A stretch of 64,000 bases of DNA from Rhodospirillaceae bacterium (GTDB lineage: Bacteria > Pseudomonadota > Alphaproteobacteria > Azospirillales > Azospirillaceae): contig JAJUIU010000002.1 of NCBI GenBank assembly GCA_029267445.1, positions 1 through 64,000 of the forward strand. The letters run 5' to 3'. This document shows positions 1-8,107 of this stretch, one piece after another. The notes below the pieces were generated by a model that saw only the letters and a program-made list of their open reading frames with translations, was not told where the DNA came from and made no database searches. A program made the translations under genes and the position numbers. The stretch's first letter is position 1; each line of letters begins with the position of its first letter.

Positions 1-305
1 ATACCCTGGTTGGCCGCCAGGGTCAGCCAGGTGTGGGCGCGGGAGTAGTCCCGCAGCACGCCCTGGCCGTCGGCGTACATCCGGCCCAGCAGGAACTGCG
101 CCTGGGGATCGCCCTTCACCGCGACGGGCTCCAGCAGGGCGAAGGCCTCCTTGAAGTTTCCGGCCTGATAGGCGGCGAGGCCGGTTTCCAGATCGGCGGC
201 CGCCGGCAGGGGTGTGACGGCGATGGCCGCCGCCAGCATGACCCCGCCCAGCATGACTCCGCGCAATTTGACCGCCCGTGGCTCCCGTCGCCCCGTCATC
301 TCCAT
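1..305 (-). CDS. Sel1-like repeat protein, 3' part outside the window
   Basis: The first 101 residues of a secreted repeat protein are present; the gene runs off the left edge. A basic start and a hydrophobic stretch (about residues 16-31) ending in an AAA motif suggest a signal peptide. The rest matches the Sel1/TPR-like pattern, with LGRMYADGQGV followed by a W and an AANQG end. Such proteins are periplasmic or envelope scaffolds. The ATG at 305 was chosen as the first; another ATG lies two codons inside. The specific partner cannot be told from the fragment. Confidence 0.8.
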   Translation of the reverse strand, partial: MEMTGRREPRAVKLRGVMLGGVMLAAAIAVTPLPAAADLETGLAAYQAGNFKEAFALLEPVAVKGDPQAQFLLGRMYADGQGVLRDYSRAHTWLTLAANQG

Positions 306-377
306 GCCGTCCTCCCTGTCGCGGCCTTCGGCCTCGCTTTGTCGAATCGCCGCCTTCGCCGGCGGCCGTCCCCCTTG

Positions 378-851
378 TCAGCTGACCAGCGTCCAGGTGC
401 CGTCCGCCTGCTGGCAGGCGGTGCCGTTCACCTTCTCCGGCTGCCCGTCGACATAGACGGTGTGCGTGTAGTCGCGGCAGGTGCGGCCCTGCTGGTTGGT
501 GTAGGTGCGGTTCGGCTCGATCGTGCCGCGATTGCCGGATTCGGGATTGTTCCAGGTGATCGCCTCGTTGCGGGCGACGGCGGTGCGCTCGGCGGTGGCC
601 GCGCGCTCCTGGTCCTGGCCGGACATGCGCTTGGCGATCTCGCGGCCCGCCAGGGCGCCCAGGACGGCGCCGACGCCGGTGGCGACAACATTGCCGGCAC
701 CGCCGCCGACCTGCGACCCCAGGATGCCGCCGGCGGCGGCGCCGCCGACCGTGCCAAGCGTCTCGTTGCTGGGGCCCTGGCCCTGGGCGCAGGCGCCCAG
801 CATGGCCATGGTGGCCAGGGCGGCGGCAGTGTTCCGGTACGCGCTTCGCAT
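378..851 (-). CDS. Glycine-zipper outer-membrane lipoprotein (17 kDa surface antigen / RT0821 type)
   Basis: A 157-residue lipoprotein. The N-terminus carries a short hydrophobic segment and lipobox LGAC with the lipidated Cys at residue 21. Residues about 31-77 form a Gly/Ala-rich glycine zipper. The C-terminal part holds two Cys (in GRTC and NGTAC) and a VYVDG strand typical of RT0821/Lpp0805-type surface antigens. The frame is open further upstream, but the lipobox fixes the start at the ATG at 851. It is likely anchored in the outer membrane; the role beyond envelope structure is unknown. It is divergent from the MsbA-like gene. Confidence 0.85.
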   Translation of the reverse strand: MRSAYRNTAAALATMAMLGACAQGQGPSNETLGTVGGAAAGGILGSQVGGGAGNVVATGVGAVLGALAGREIAKRMSGQDQERAATAERTAVARNEAITWNNPESGNRGTIEPNRTYTNQQGRTCRDYTHTVYVDGQPEKVNGTACQQADGTWTLVS

Positions 852-1036
852 GGTGGTCCCCGTTGCGTTGGTGTTTCCATGGAAACCGGAGCGGCGGTCG
901 CAATGTTCCCGCCGGGGTCCCGCTCGCGGTTCCGGTCGCGATCCCTTCGGCCGGTGCCGGCATCCATTGCCGGATGTCGCGCCGTGGCGACCCGTGCTAT
1001 TGAGGCGGACTGTCCCGGCAGCCGAAATCCAGCGTC

Positions 1037-2833
1037 TTGGCCCTGCAATCAACATCCGCCGACCAGCCGCACCGGAGCAGCTTTCCGCTGCTGCGGCGTC
1101 TCGCGCGCACCTACCTCGCCAAGCACCGCTTCAAGGTCGCCTTCGCGCTGCTGATGGCGGCGCTGGAGGCGGGGACCAACGGGCTGATCGCCCATTATTT
1201 CCAGGTGCTGCTGGACGATGTGTTCCAGCCCGACAACAGGGGTCTGCTGCTGCCCTTCGCCGGACTGGTGTTCCTGACGTTCCTGACGCGGGGTGCCACC
1301 GGCTATCTGCACGCGGTGACGATGAACGCGGTCGGGCAGAGCGTGGTGGCGCGGATCCAGCACCAGCTCTACGGCCACCTGATCCGCGCCGACCTCGCCT
1401 ATATCCAGGCGAACGCGTCGGGCCAGCTCATGTCCCGGCTGGTCAACGACGTGAACCAGATGCGCGTGGCCGTGGTGGAATGCTTCGCCGGCTTCATCCG
1501 CCATGGGCTGACGCTGATCGTCCTGGTCGGGGTCATGTTCTCGAAGGACTGGCTGCTCGCCTGTCTGGCGCTGGCGATCCTGCCGGGGGCGGGGGTGTTC
1601 CTGGCGAACCTCGGGCGGCGTCTGCGGCGGGTGGCGAAGCGGACGCAGGAGGAGCTGGGATCCTTCTCATCGATCCTGAGCCAGACCTTCCAGGGCGCCC
1701 GGCACGTCAAGGCCTACGGCATGGAGGCGCATGAGGAGGCCCGCGTCGGCGGCAACATCGACCGGCTGCGGCGCCTGTCGGTGAAGAGTTTCCGCCTGTC
1801 GGCCGCCCTGCTGCCGATCAACGAGACGTTCAGCGGCATCATCGTCGTCGGCATCATCGTCTATGGCGGGTACCAGATCGCGGCGGGCGCCTCCACGGTG
1901 GGCGAGCTGATCTCCTTCGTCGGTGCCTTCATGCTGGCATACCAGCCGATGAACGCCCTGACCAAGCTGAACGCCCAGCTCCAGATCGGCCTCGCCGCGG
2001 CGGAGCGTGTGCTGGAGGTGCTGGATCAGAAGCCCGCGGTGGTGGACCGGCCGGGGGCCAGCCACCTGCCGCGCGCCGTGGCCGACATCCGGTTCGAGGA
2101 CGTCTCCTTCGGCTATGGGGAGGGCAAGGGTGCCCTGACCGGGCTGTCGCTGGAGGTGCCGGCGGGCAGGACCGTGGCGCTGGTCGGCGCGTCGGGGGCC
2201 GGCAAGACCACGGTGCTGAACCTGATCCCGCGCTTCTACGACGTGGACGCGGGGGCCGTGCGCATCGGCGGGGCCGATGTGCGGGACGTGACGCTGGAAA
2301 GCCTGCGCGCGGCCATCGCCATCGTCAGCCAGGAGACGGCGCTGTTCGACGACACGATCCGCGCCAACATCGCCTATGGCCGTCCCGGTGCCGACCAGGC
2401 GGAGATCGAACAGGCGGCCATGGATGCCGCCGCGCATGACTTCATCATGGCCCTGCCGGACGGCTACGACACCATGGTGGGGGAGAACGGGCTGAAACTG
2501 TCCAGCGGGCAGCGGCAGCGGATCGCCATCGCCCGCGCCATGCTGAAGAACGCGCCGATCCTGCTGCTGGACGAGGCCACGTCGGCCCTGGACAGCGAGT
2601 CCGAGCGGTTGATCCAGGACGCGTTGAAACGGCTCCAGCGGGGGCGGACCACGCTGGTCATCGCCCACCGGCTTTCCACCATCGTCGATTCCGACCGCAT
2701 CTATGTGCTGGAGGCGGGACGGGTGGTGGAGTGGGGAACGCATGCGGAGCTGCTGCGCCGGGGCGGGCCCTACAGCCGTTACTCTGCCCTGCAGACGGGC
2801 GAGGCCGCATTGCCGCCGCAGGTCGCCGAGTGA
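1037..2833 (+). CDS. MsbA-like ABC exporter (membrane and ATPase domains fused)
   Basis: A 598-residue half transporter of the lipid/multidrug exporter type: six membrane segments in residues about 30-320, then an ATPase domain with Walker A GASGAGKTT at 384-392, signature LSSGQRQR from 488, Walker B ILLLDEATS from 508 and an IAHR switch His near 543. Homodimers of this family flip lipid A or other lipids across the inner membrane. The start is the TTG at 1037; no ATG lies upstream in frame and the first membrane helix needs an early start. The next gene follows after 7 bp. MsbA is the best family match, but the substrate is inferred. Confidence 0.9.
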   Translation: MALQSTSADQPHRSSFPLLRRLARTYLAKHRFKVAFALLMAALEAGTNGLIAHYFQVLLDDVFQPDNRGLLLPFAGLVFLTFLTRGATGYLHAVTMNAVGQSVVARIQHQLYGHLIRADLAYIQANASGQLMSRLVNDVNQMRVAVVECFAGFIRHGLTLIVLVGVMFSKDWLLACLALAILPGAGVFLANLGRRLRRVAKRTQEELGSFSSILSQTFQGARHVKAYGMEAHEEARVGGNIDRLRRLSVKSFRLSAALLPINETFSGIIVVGIIVYGGYQIAAGASTVGELISFVGAFMLAYQPMNALTKLNAQLQIGLAAAERVLEVLDQKPAVVDRPGASHLPRAVADIRFEDVSFGYGEGKGALTGLSLEVPAGRTVALVGASGAGKTTVLNLIPRFYDVDAGAVRIGGADVRDVTLESLRAAIAIVSQETALFDDTIRANIAYGRPGADQAEIEQAAMDAAAHDFIMALPDGYDTMVGENGLKLSSGQRQRIAIARAMLKNAPILLLDEATSALDSESERLIQDALKRLQRGRTTLVIAHRLSTIVDSDRIYVLEAGRVVEWGTHAELLRRGGPYSRYSALQTGEAALPPQVAE

Positions 2834-2840
2834 GGCCGGG

Positions 2841-3716
2841 ATGGGGGCGCGCGTGATCTGGCTGTTGACGGCGTTTCTCGTCGCTTATGCGGGCATCTGC
2901 GCGCTGATGTTCATCTTCCAGCGGAACCTTCAGTATGTGCCGGAGCGGGGCGTGCTGGTGCCGGCCGACTGGGGCCTTGGCGACTTCCGGACGGTGACGG
3001 TGACCAGCGCCGACGGGGTCGGAATCGACCTCTGGTACGCGCCCGCCGAGGGGCTGACCAAGCCGACGGTGGTGCTGTTCCACGGCAACGGCGGGCATAT
3101 GGGCTACCGGGCCGACAAGGCGCTGGCGCTGCGGGAGGCGGGGTACGGCGTGCTGCTGGCCGGATATCGCGGCTATGGGCCCAACGATGGCAGCCCCACC
3201 GAACAGGGCCTCTACGCCGACGGACGGGCGGCGCTGGACTTCCTGGTGCGGGAGGGCGTGTCCGGCCAGCGCGTGGTGCTGTACGGCGAAAGCCTGGGCA
3301 GCGGGGTGGCGGTCCAGCTCGCGACGGAGCGGCGCGCGGGGGCCGTGATCCTGGAAGCCCCCTTCACCAGCATCCCCGACGCGGCGGCGGTGCACTATCC
3401 CTGGCTGCCTGTGCGCGGGCTGATCCATGACCGCTACGACAGCCTGTCCAAGATCGCGGACATCGCCGCCCCGCTGCTGATCGTCCACGGGGAGCTGGAC
3501 CGGGTTGTGCCGATCCGCCTGGGCCGGGCGCTGTTCGCCAAGGCGGAGGAGCCGAAGGCCGCCGCATGGGTGCCCGGGGCCGGGCATAACGACCTGATGG
3601 ATCACGGGTTGATGCGGTATGTGACCGACTTCCTGCACCGCCAGTCCGGGGTCGCGGACCGGCCGACCATTGAGCAGGAGCGCGCGACGGGGACCGCTAT
3701 CGTTCCGCGCCCGTGA
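2841..3716 (+). CDS. Membrane-anchored alpha/beta hydrolase (BEM46/ABHD-like)
   Basis: A 291-residue protein with one N-terminal membrane helix (about residues 5-26) and an alpha/beta-hydrolase fold. The expected parts are visible: the oxyanion motif HGNGG at 81-85, the nucleophile elbow GESLGSG with Ser151, the acid Asp220 in HGELD and His249 in GAGHND. It probably acts as an esterase or thioesterase on the membrane surface, as known for BEM46-like proteins; no substrate is evident. It lies 7 bp behind the ABC exporter and is likely cotranscribed. Its 3' end overlaps the convergent gene by 20 bp. Confidence 0.9.
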   Translation: MGARVIWLLTAFLVAYAGICALMFIFQRNLQYVPERGVLVPADWGLGDFRTVTVTSADGVGIDLWYAPAEGLTKPTVVLFHGNGGHMGYRADKALALREAGYGVLLAGYRGYGPNDGSPTEQGLYADGRAALDFLVREGVSGQRVVLYGESLGSGVAVQLATERRAGAVILEAPFTSIPDAAAVHYPWLPVRGLIHDRYDSLSKIADIAAPLLIVHGELDRVVPIRLGRALFAKAEEPKAAAWVPGAGHNDLMDHGLMRYVTDFLHRQSGVADRPTIEQERATGTAIVPRP

Positions 3717-5310
3717 GGGCTGCCAAGGCCTCCGGCGTGTCCACATCCAGCAGGGCGGCGTCGTCCGGCATTGGCACTTCCACGACCGCGTCGGAATGCT
3801 TTGCCAGCAGCCCCCTGGCACCCTGATCGCCGGAAAGTGTCAGCATCTCCGGCACGTAACGCCGGTCCCAGAGCACCGGGTTGCCGCGCCGGCCGTCCAC
3901 GGTGGGCACGCAGATGGTGCGCCCGTTGGCGGGCGCATATGCGCCGATCAGCCGGTCGACCAGCGCCGCGTCCACCCGCGGCATGTCGCCGAGCAGCACC
4001 ACGAAGGCCCCCCCGTCCGCCGGCAGGGCGCGAAGGCCGGCCTTCAGGGACGCGCTCAGCCCTTCCGCATGGTCGGCGGCATGGACGACGGTCACGGCCC
4101 GGCCCTCCAGTGCGGCGGTCACGACGTCGGGCTGGTGGCCGGTCACTACGATCACCGGCCCGGCCCGGGAGGCCAGGGCCGCGTCCACCGCGTGCAGGAG
4201 CATCGGCTTGCCACCGAACGGCTCCAGCAGCTTGTTGCGGCCCATCCGCCGGGCGCTGCCCCCCGCCAGCACGATGGCGGCGACCTTCGGCCCGGACGGC
4301 GGGGCCGCCTTGGCGCGGGGCAGGGGCCGGGTCGGTATGTCCATCAGCAGACCGCCCACACCCATACGCATGATGTCGGCCCGTGTGACCGGGACGTCGG
4401 CCGCGATCCGCTGGAGCACCCAGTCGAAGCCGTTGAGCTTCGGCGACCGGGCGCAGCCGGGCAGGCCCAGTACGGGCGCGCCATCCAGGTCCGCCAGCAG
4501 CAGCAGGTTCCCAGGGTCCACCGGCATGCCGAAATGGATGATGGCGCCGCCCGCCGCCTCCACCGCGCCCGGCAGGACATCCCGCCGGTCGGTGATGGCG
4601 GACGCGCCCACCAGCAGCAGAAGGTCGGCACCATGCGCCCGCAGCCGGGCGATGGCGCCGGCGACGGCCGCCTGTTCGTGTGGCACCCGCTCCTCCGCCA
4701 CAAGCGACCCGCCCACGGCCGCCAGCCGCTCCGCCGTCACCTCCCGGGTCTTGTCCAGGACCGACGGCTTCAGGCCGGGCAGAAGGGTCTGCACCAGCCC
4801 GGCCCGCATGGGCCTGAAGGGTGCCACCCGCACCAGCGGCCCGGCTTCCGCCCCTATGCCCTCCGCCGCCGCGACCACGGCCTCCGGTGCCGCGAAGGGG
4901 ATGATCTTCACCGTCGCCACCATCCGGCCGGGCTCAACCGGGTCGAAGGCGGGCAGGGTGGCGAGCGTCACCGCCTCGTCCAGCAGGTTCAGCCGGTCGA
5001 TCCGGTCCGTGTCGACCACCAGCAGCCCGGCCACGGCCGCGTGCAGGTTGACGCGGCCCGTGGCGGCCGGGCTGGCCGTCACATGCGGACCGGCGACGGC
5101 GCGGGCGATGCGCGTCGCGGCCGCATCCTCCGCCACGTCGCCCGGTTCCAGCTTGGCGGCGATGACGTTGTCCAGTCCGGCCGCCGCAAGCCCGTCGCGG
5201 TCGGCCACCGTCAGCACGTGCCCCTTCTTTAACGCAACGCCGCCCGCCTTCACGGAGTGGGCGAGCACGGCGCCGACGGCGTCGGCCAGGGGCAGGGGAC
5301 CGAAACGCAT
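3697..5310 (-). CDS. MoeA-like molybdopterin-binding domain fused to MocA-type nucleotidyltransferase
   Basis: A 537-residue two-domain protein. Residues 1 to about 335 resemble the molybdopterin-binding MoeA/MogA fold. From about residue 343 an NTP-transferase domain begins with AIVLAGGSARRMG and KLLEPFGGKPM, the pattern of MocA (CTP:molybdopterin cytidylyltransferase). MocA makes the cytosine-dinucleotide cofactor used by xanthine-oxidase-family enzymes, which fits the coxL gene in the same leftward cluster. It starts 4 bp after the stop of the XdhC C-terminal protein and is the last gene of the run. Assigning the cytidylyl rather than guanylyl form rests on this context and the GRNKLL motif. 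Confidence 0.9.
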   Translation of the reverse strand: MRFGPLPLADAVGAVLAHSVKAGGVALKKGHVLTVADRDGLAAAGLDNVIAAKLEPGDVAEDAAATRIARAVAGPHVTASPAATGRVNLHAAVAGLLVVDTDRIDRLNLLDEAVTLATLPAFDPVEPGRMVATVKIIPFAAPEAVVAAAEGIGAEAGPLVRVAPFRPMRAGLVQTLLPGLKPSVLDKTREVTAERLAAVGGSLVAEERVPHEQAAVAGAIARLRAHGADLLLLVGASAITDRRDVLPGAVEAAGGAIIHFGMPVDPGNLLLLADLDGAPVLGLPGCARSPKLNGFDWVLQRIAADVPVTRADIMRMGVGGLLMDIPTRPLPRAKAAPPSGPKVAAIVLAGGSARRMGRNKLLEPFGGKPMLLHAVDAALASRAGPVIVVTGHQPDVVTAALEGRAVTVVHAADHAEGLSASLKAGLRALPADGGAFVVLLGDMPRVDAALVDRLIGAYAPANGRTICVPTVDGRRGNPVLWDRRYVPEMLTLSGDQGARGLLAKHSDAVVEVPMPDDAALLDVDTPEALAALTGAER

Positions 5311-5314
5311 CGGT

Positions 5315-6025
5315 TCAGTCCCGCTTCGCCTTCGGCCCGCCGCGCAGGGCCATGGTCATCTCCGCCAGGATGGACACCGCGATCTCCGCCGGGGTCACGG
5401 CCCCGATGTCCAGGCCCACCGGGCCCTTGATCCGGGCGAAGGCCGCGTCATTCACGCCGGATTCCGCCAGCCTGTCCTTGCGCTTGGCGTGGGTCTTCCG
5501 GCTGCCCAGGGCACCGACATAGAAGGCGGGGGACGCCAGCGCCTGGATCAGGGCCGGGTCGTCCAGCTTGGGATCGTGGGTCAGGGTGACCACGGCCGTC
5601 CGCCGGTCCGGCGTCAGGGCCGCCAGCGCATCGTCCGGCCACTCGCCGTTCAGCGCGATGCTGGGGAACCGCGCGTCCGTGGCGAAGGCGCGGCGCGGGT
5701 CGACCACGGTGACGTCGTAGCCCGCGAGTGCTGCCATCGGCGCCAGCGCCTGGGCGATATGGACTGCGCCGATCACGATCAGCCGCAGCGGCGGGTTCAG
5801 CACCTGGACGAAATAGCCGACGTCGTAGAAGTCGATGGTGCCGCTGCGATCGGCCCGCATCAGGGCGCGGACCTGTTCCAGCAACTCGTCCTCGAACCCG
5901 AAATCCCCCTCGACGGCGTCCTCGTGGACGAGGGACTGCAGGCCCGTGGTCAGGTCCGTCACCAGGGCCGCCGGGCGCTTGTCCGCCTGCGCCCTGCGCA
6001 CGGCCTCCAGCATGCGGCGCTTCAT
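5315..6025 (-). CDS. XdhC family protein, C-terminal Rossmann part (CoxI/XdhC)
   Basis: A 236-residue protein with a Rossmann fold (LIVIGAVHIAQALAPMA, then VTVVDPRRAF) and the family signature YVGALGSRKTHAKR with a following GLDIGA segment. XdhC proteins bind sulfurated molybdenum cofactor and hand it to xanthine-oxidase-family enzymes. Here the C-terminal half stands alone; the N-terminal half is encoded by the gene before it, and the two overlap by 4 bp (ATGA), so they are likely translated together. The ATG at 6025 is fixed by this overlap. Confidence 0.92.
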   Translation of the reverse strand: MKRRMLEAVRRAQADKRPAALVTDLTTGLQSLVHEDAVEGDFGFEDELLEQVRALMRADRSGTIDFYDVGYFVQVLNPPLRLIVIGAVHIAQALAPMAALAGYDVTVVDPRRAFATDARFPSIALNGEWPDDALAALTPDRRTAVVTLTHDPKLDDPALIQALASPAFYVGALGSRKTHAKRKDRLAESGVNDAAFARIKGPVGLDIGAVTPAEIAVSILAEMTMALRGGPKAKRD

Positions 6026-6354
6026 GTCACCGGCTCCACATAGACGGTGATCTTGCCCCCACAGGCGAGGCCGACCTCCCACGCCCGCTCGTCCGACACG
6101 CCGAAGCTCAGCATCCGGGGTTCGCCGTCCCGCATGGCGCGCTGCGCCTCGTGCACCACGGCCCCCTCGACGCAGCCGCTGGACACACTGCCCGCCATGG
6201 CGCCCGTCTCGTCCACGGCCATCTGGCTGCCGACGGGGCGGGGGGAGCTGCCCCAGGTCTCGATCACCGTGGCGATGGCGACCTTGCGGCCCGCCTCCAG
6301 CCATTTGGCGGCGGCGTCCAGGACCTGGGCCGTATCGGCGGAAATGGTGCTCAT
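6022..6354 (-). CDS. XdhC/CoxI N-terminal domain protein
   Basis: A 110-residue protein matching the XdhC_CoxI domain alone: VIETWGSSPRPVGSQMAV, a GSVSSGCVEG loop with Cys, and an ACGGKITVYVEPV end. The two Cys-containing loops are hallmarks of this cofactor-handling domain. It is probably the partner of the downstream C-terminal XdhC protein in maturing the CoxLMS hydroxylase. Its ATG at 6354 overlaps the coxE stop (ATGA) and its own stop overlaps the next start in the same way. Size and sequence are normal for split members of the family. Confidence 0.92.
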   Translation of the reverse strand: MSTISADTAQVLDAAAKWLEAGRKVAIATVIETWGSSPRPVGSQMAVDETGAMAGSVSSGCVEGAVVHEAQRAMRDGEPRMLSFGVSDERAWEVGLACGGKITVYVEPVT

Positions 6355-7568
6355 GCGGCCTCGCTCGCTTTGGCGCGCCACGCCGCCATGGCCTCCAGGC
6401 GGCGGGGACCGGGGTCCTCCAGCGCCTCGGCCAGCTGGGCGAGGCTCGCCAGATTATGCACCGGACGGAACTCGTCGACATGCGGCAGCATGGCCCGTAT
6501 GCCCGACGATTTCGGCGCGAACCCCTCCCACCGCAGCAGCGGGTTCAGCCAGATCAGGCGCCGGCAACTCCGGTGCAGCCGGTCCATGGCGGCGGACAGC
6601 CCGTCGCCCGCGTCCCGGTCCAGCCCGTCGGTAATCAGCAGCACCACCGCCCCCTGGCCCAGCACCCGACGGGACCAGACGCGGTTGAACTCCGTCAGGC
6701 AGGCGCCGATCCGGGTGCCGCCGGACCAGTCGGTTACGGACTTTCCCACCTTCTCCAGCGCCACGTCCACGTCGCGGGTGCGCAAGGACCGGGTGATGTT
6801 GGTCAGCCGGGTGCCGAACAGAAAGCTGTGCACCCGGTCCCGGTCGTTGGTCACCGCGTGCAGGAAATGCAGCAGCATGCGGCTGTACTGCCCCATGGAG
6901 CCTGAGATGTCGCACAGCACCACCAGGGGCGGGTGCCGGGTGCGGGTCCGCTTGGCGGCGATGTCGATGACCGTGCCGCCGGTGCGCAGGCTGCGCCGCA
7001 AGGTGGCCCGCAGGTCGGCGCGGCGGCCGTGTGCCGCCGTCTCGAACCGGCGGGTCGGCACCTCCATGATCGGCAGGCGCATGCGCGCGATCGCCGCCTT
7101 GGCCGCCGCAACCTCCGCCGCCGACATCTTTTCGAAATCCAGGGTGTTCAGCCGCTCCTCGGTGGAGAAGGTGAGGGTGGCGTCGACCTCGATCTCCTCC
7201 CGCGGCTTGCCGGCCTCCGCCTCCGGGTTGGGGCGTCTGCCCTCGAAGGCGTCGGCGATGCGGCGGGACAGCTCCGGCCCCGGCTGCTTCAGCTCCGCCC
7301 GGATCGACGGCAGCAGCAGGTCCAGCATCCGCTCAAGGATCTGCGGGTTGCGCCAGAACAGGTGGAAGGCCTGGTCGAACAGCTCCCGCTGGTCCCGCCT
7401 TGTGACGAAGACTGCGTGCAGCGCCCAGTAGAAATCCGCCCGGCTGCCCAGACCCACGGCCTCCACCGCCTCCGCCGCCCGCAGCACATGCCCCGGCCCC
7501 ACCGGCAGCCCCGCCGCCCGCAGCGCGCGGGCGAAATGCATGAGGTTGGGGAGGAGGCGGGAACTCAT
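6351..7568 (-). CDS. coxE: CoxE-like von Willebrand A domain protein
   Basis: A 405-residue VWA protein. The metal-binding MIDAS motif DISGSMGQYS lies near residues 219-228, with the later TDGLDRD element near 310. N-terminal residues contain charged helices (FARALRAAGLPV) seen in the CoxE/DUF58-like group. CoxE works with the AAA+ ATPase CoxD in inserting or remodelling the CO-dehydrogenase molybdenum centre, as shown in Oligotropha; here the role is by homology. The ATG at 7568 overlaps the stop of the toxin gene by 4 bp, so translation of coxE appears coupled to a toxin reading frame, which is unusual. Confidence 0.92.
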   Translation of the reverse strand: MSSRLLPNLMHFARALRAAGLPVGPGHVLRAAEAVEAVGLGSRADFYWALHAVFVTRRDQRELFDQAFHLFWRNPQILERMLDLLLPSIRAELKQPGPELSRRIADAFEGRRPNPEAEAGKPREEIEVDATLTFSTEERLNTLDFEKMSAAEVAAAKAAIARMRLPIMEVPTRRFETAAHGRRADLRATLRRSLRTGGTVIDIAAKRTRTRHPPLVVLCDISGSMGQYSRMLLHFLHAVTNDRDRVHSFLFGTRLTNITRSLRTRDVDVALEKVGKSVTDWSGGTRIGACLTEFNRVWSRRVLGQGAVVLLITDGLDRDAGDGLSAAMDRLHRSCRRLIWLNPLLRWEGFAPKSSGIRAMLPHVDEFRPVHNLASLAQLAEALEDPGPRRLEAMAAWRAKASEAA

Positions 7569-7837
7569 CGGCGGTAGATGTCCGAGCGATGGCCGATCTT
7601 GACGACGATGATGGTCACGGTCCGGTCCTTGATCGTGGCGATGATCCGGTAGTCGCCGACCCGGTATTTCCAATGGTCCCCCAGGTATGGACCCGCCAGC
7701 GCCTCGCCGATCGATCGCGGGTCCTCCAGCGCGGCCAGGCGATGATCGAGGAAGGACAGGATGCGGTCGGCGACCTGCCTATCCAGCTTGCGCAACGACT
7801 TCCGGGCGGCCTCACTGAGAACGATCGTCCAGGCCAA
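7565..7837 (-). CDS. RelE/ParE-family toxin
   Basis: A 90-residue basic protein with the RelE fold pattern: WTIVLSEAARKSLRKLD at the N-terminus, LAGPYLGDHWKYRVGDYRII in the middle and IVVKIGHRSDIYR at the end. RelE toxins cleave mRNA on the ribosome; the Arg and Tyr/His residues in YRVGDYR and GHRSDIYR match the usual catalytic region. It overlaps the antitoxin by 26 bp upstream and coxE by 4 bp downstream. The length is normal and no lesion is visible, so it is probably functional. Confidence 0.92.
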   Translation of the reverse strand: MAWTIVLSEAARKSLRKLDRQVADRILSFLDHRLAALEDPRSIGEALAGPYLGDHWKYRVGDYRIIATIKDRTVTIIVVKIGHRSDIYRR

Positions 7838-8045
7838 GTTCGGCCCTCACTTCGTCCAGCGTGTAGGTCCGCTCCTCGCCGCGCTCGATCGCCCGCATCG
7901 TGCGCTCAGCCAGATGGTAGTCCTCGATGTCGGCAAGCTGACCGAGCACCGCCTCCACCACGAGATCGGCCTTGCTGCGCCCGAGTTCCACGGCGAGGGC
8001 TTGCAGGCGGCGCTCGACATCCGGCGGCAGTTCGATGGTGAGCAT
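7812..8045 (-). CDS. RelB-type ribbon-helix-helix antitoxin
   Basis: A 77-residue acidic protein. The start LTIELPPDVERRLQALA and GRSKADLVVEAV form the ribbon-helix-helix DNA-binding fold; the C-terminal ERTYTLDEVRAELGL is the toxin-binding tail typical of RelB antitoxins paired with such RelE toxins. The ATG at 8045 has GGAGG about 5 bases upstream and fits the family N-terminus. The frame is open far upstream but only this part has family similarity. It lies first in the pair and probably represses the module with the toxin. Confidence 0.92.
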   Translation of the reverse strand: MLTIELPPDVERRLQALAVELGRSKADLVVEAVLGQLADIEDYHLAERTMRAIERGEERTYTLDEVRAELGLDDRSQ

Positions 8046-8054
8046 TCCGCCCTC

Positions 8055-8077
8055 CCGTGGAAAACCATGCCGTGGAA
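8055..8077 (-). promoter_or_regulatory. Direct repeat upstream of the antitoxin, possible operator
   Basis: Two copies of CCGTGGAA (8055-8062 and 8070-8077, plus-strand reading) start 15 bp apart just upstream of the antitoxin ribosome-binding site. Ribbon-helix-helix antitoxins often bind short repeats at this position. This is inferred from position and repetition only. Confidence 0.3.
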
Positions 8078-8107
8078 GATAGCAACGGCGGCACCGCCGG
8101 ACCAGCG

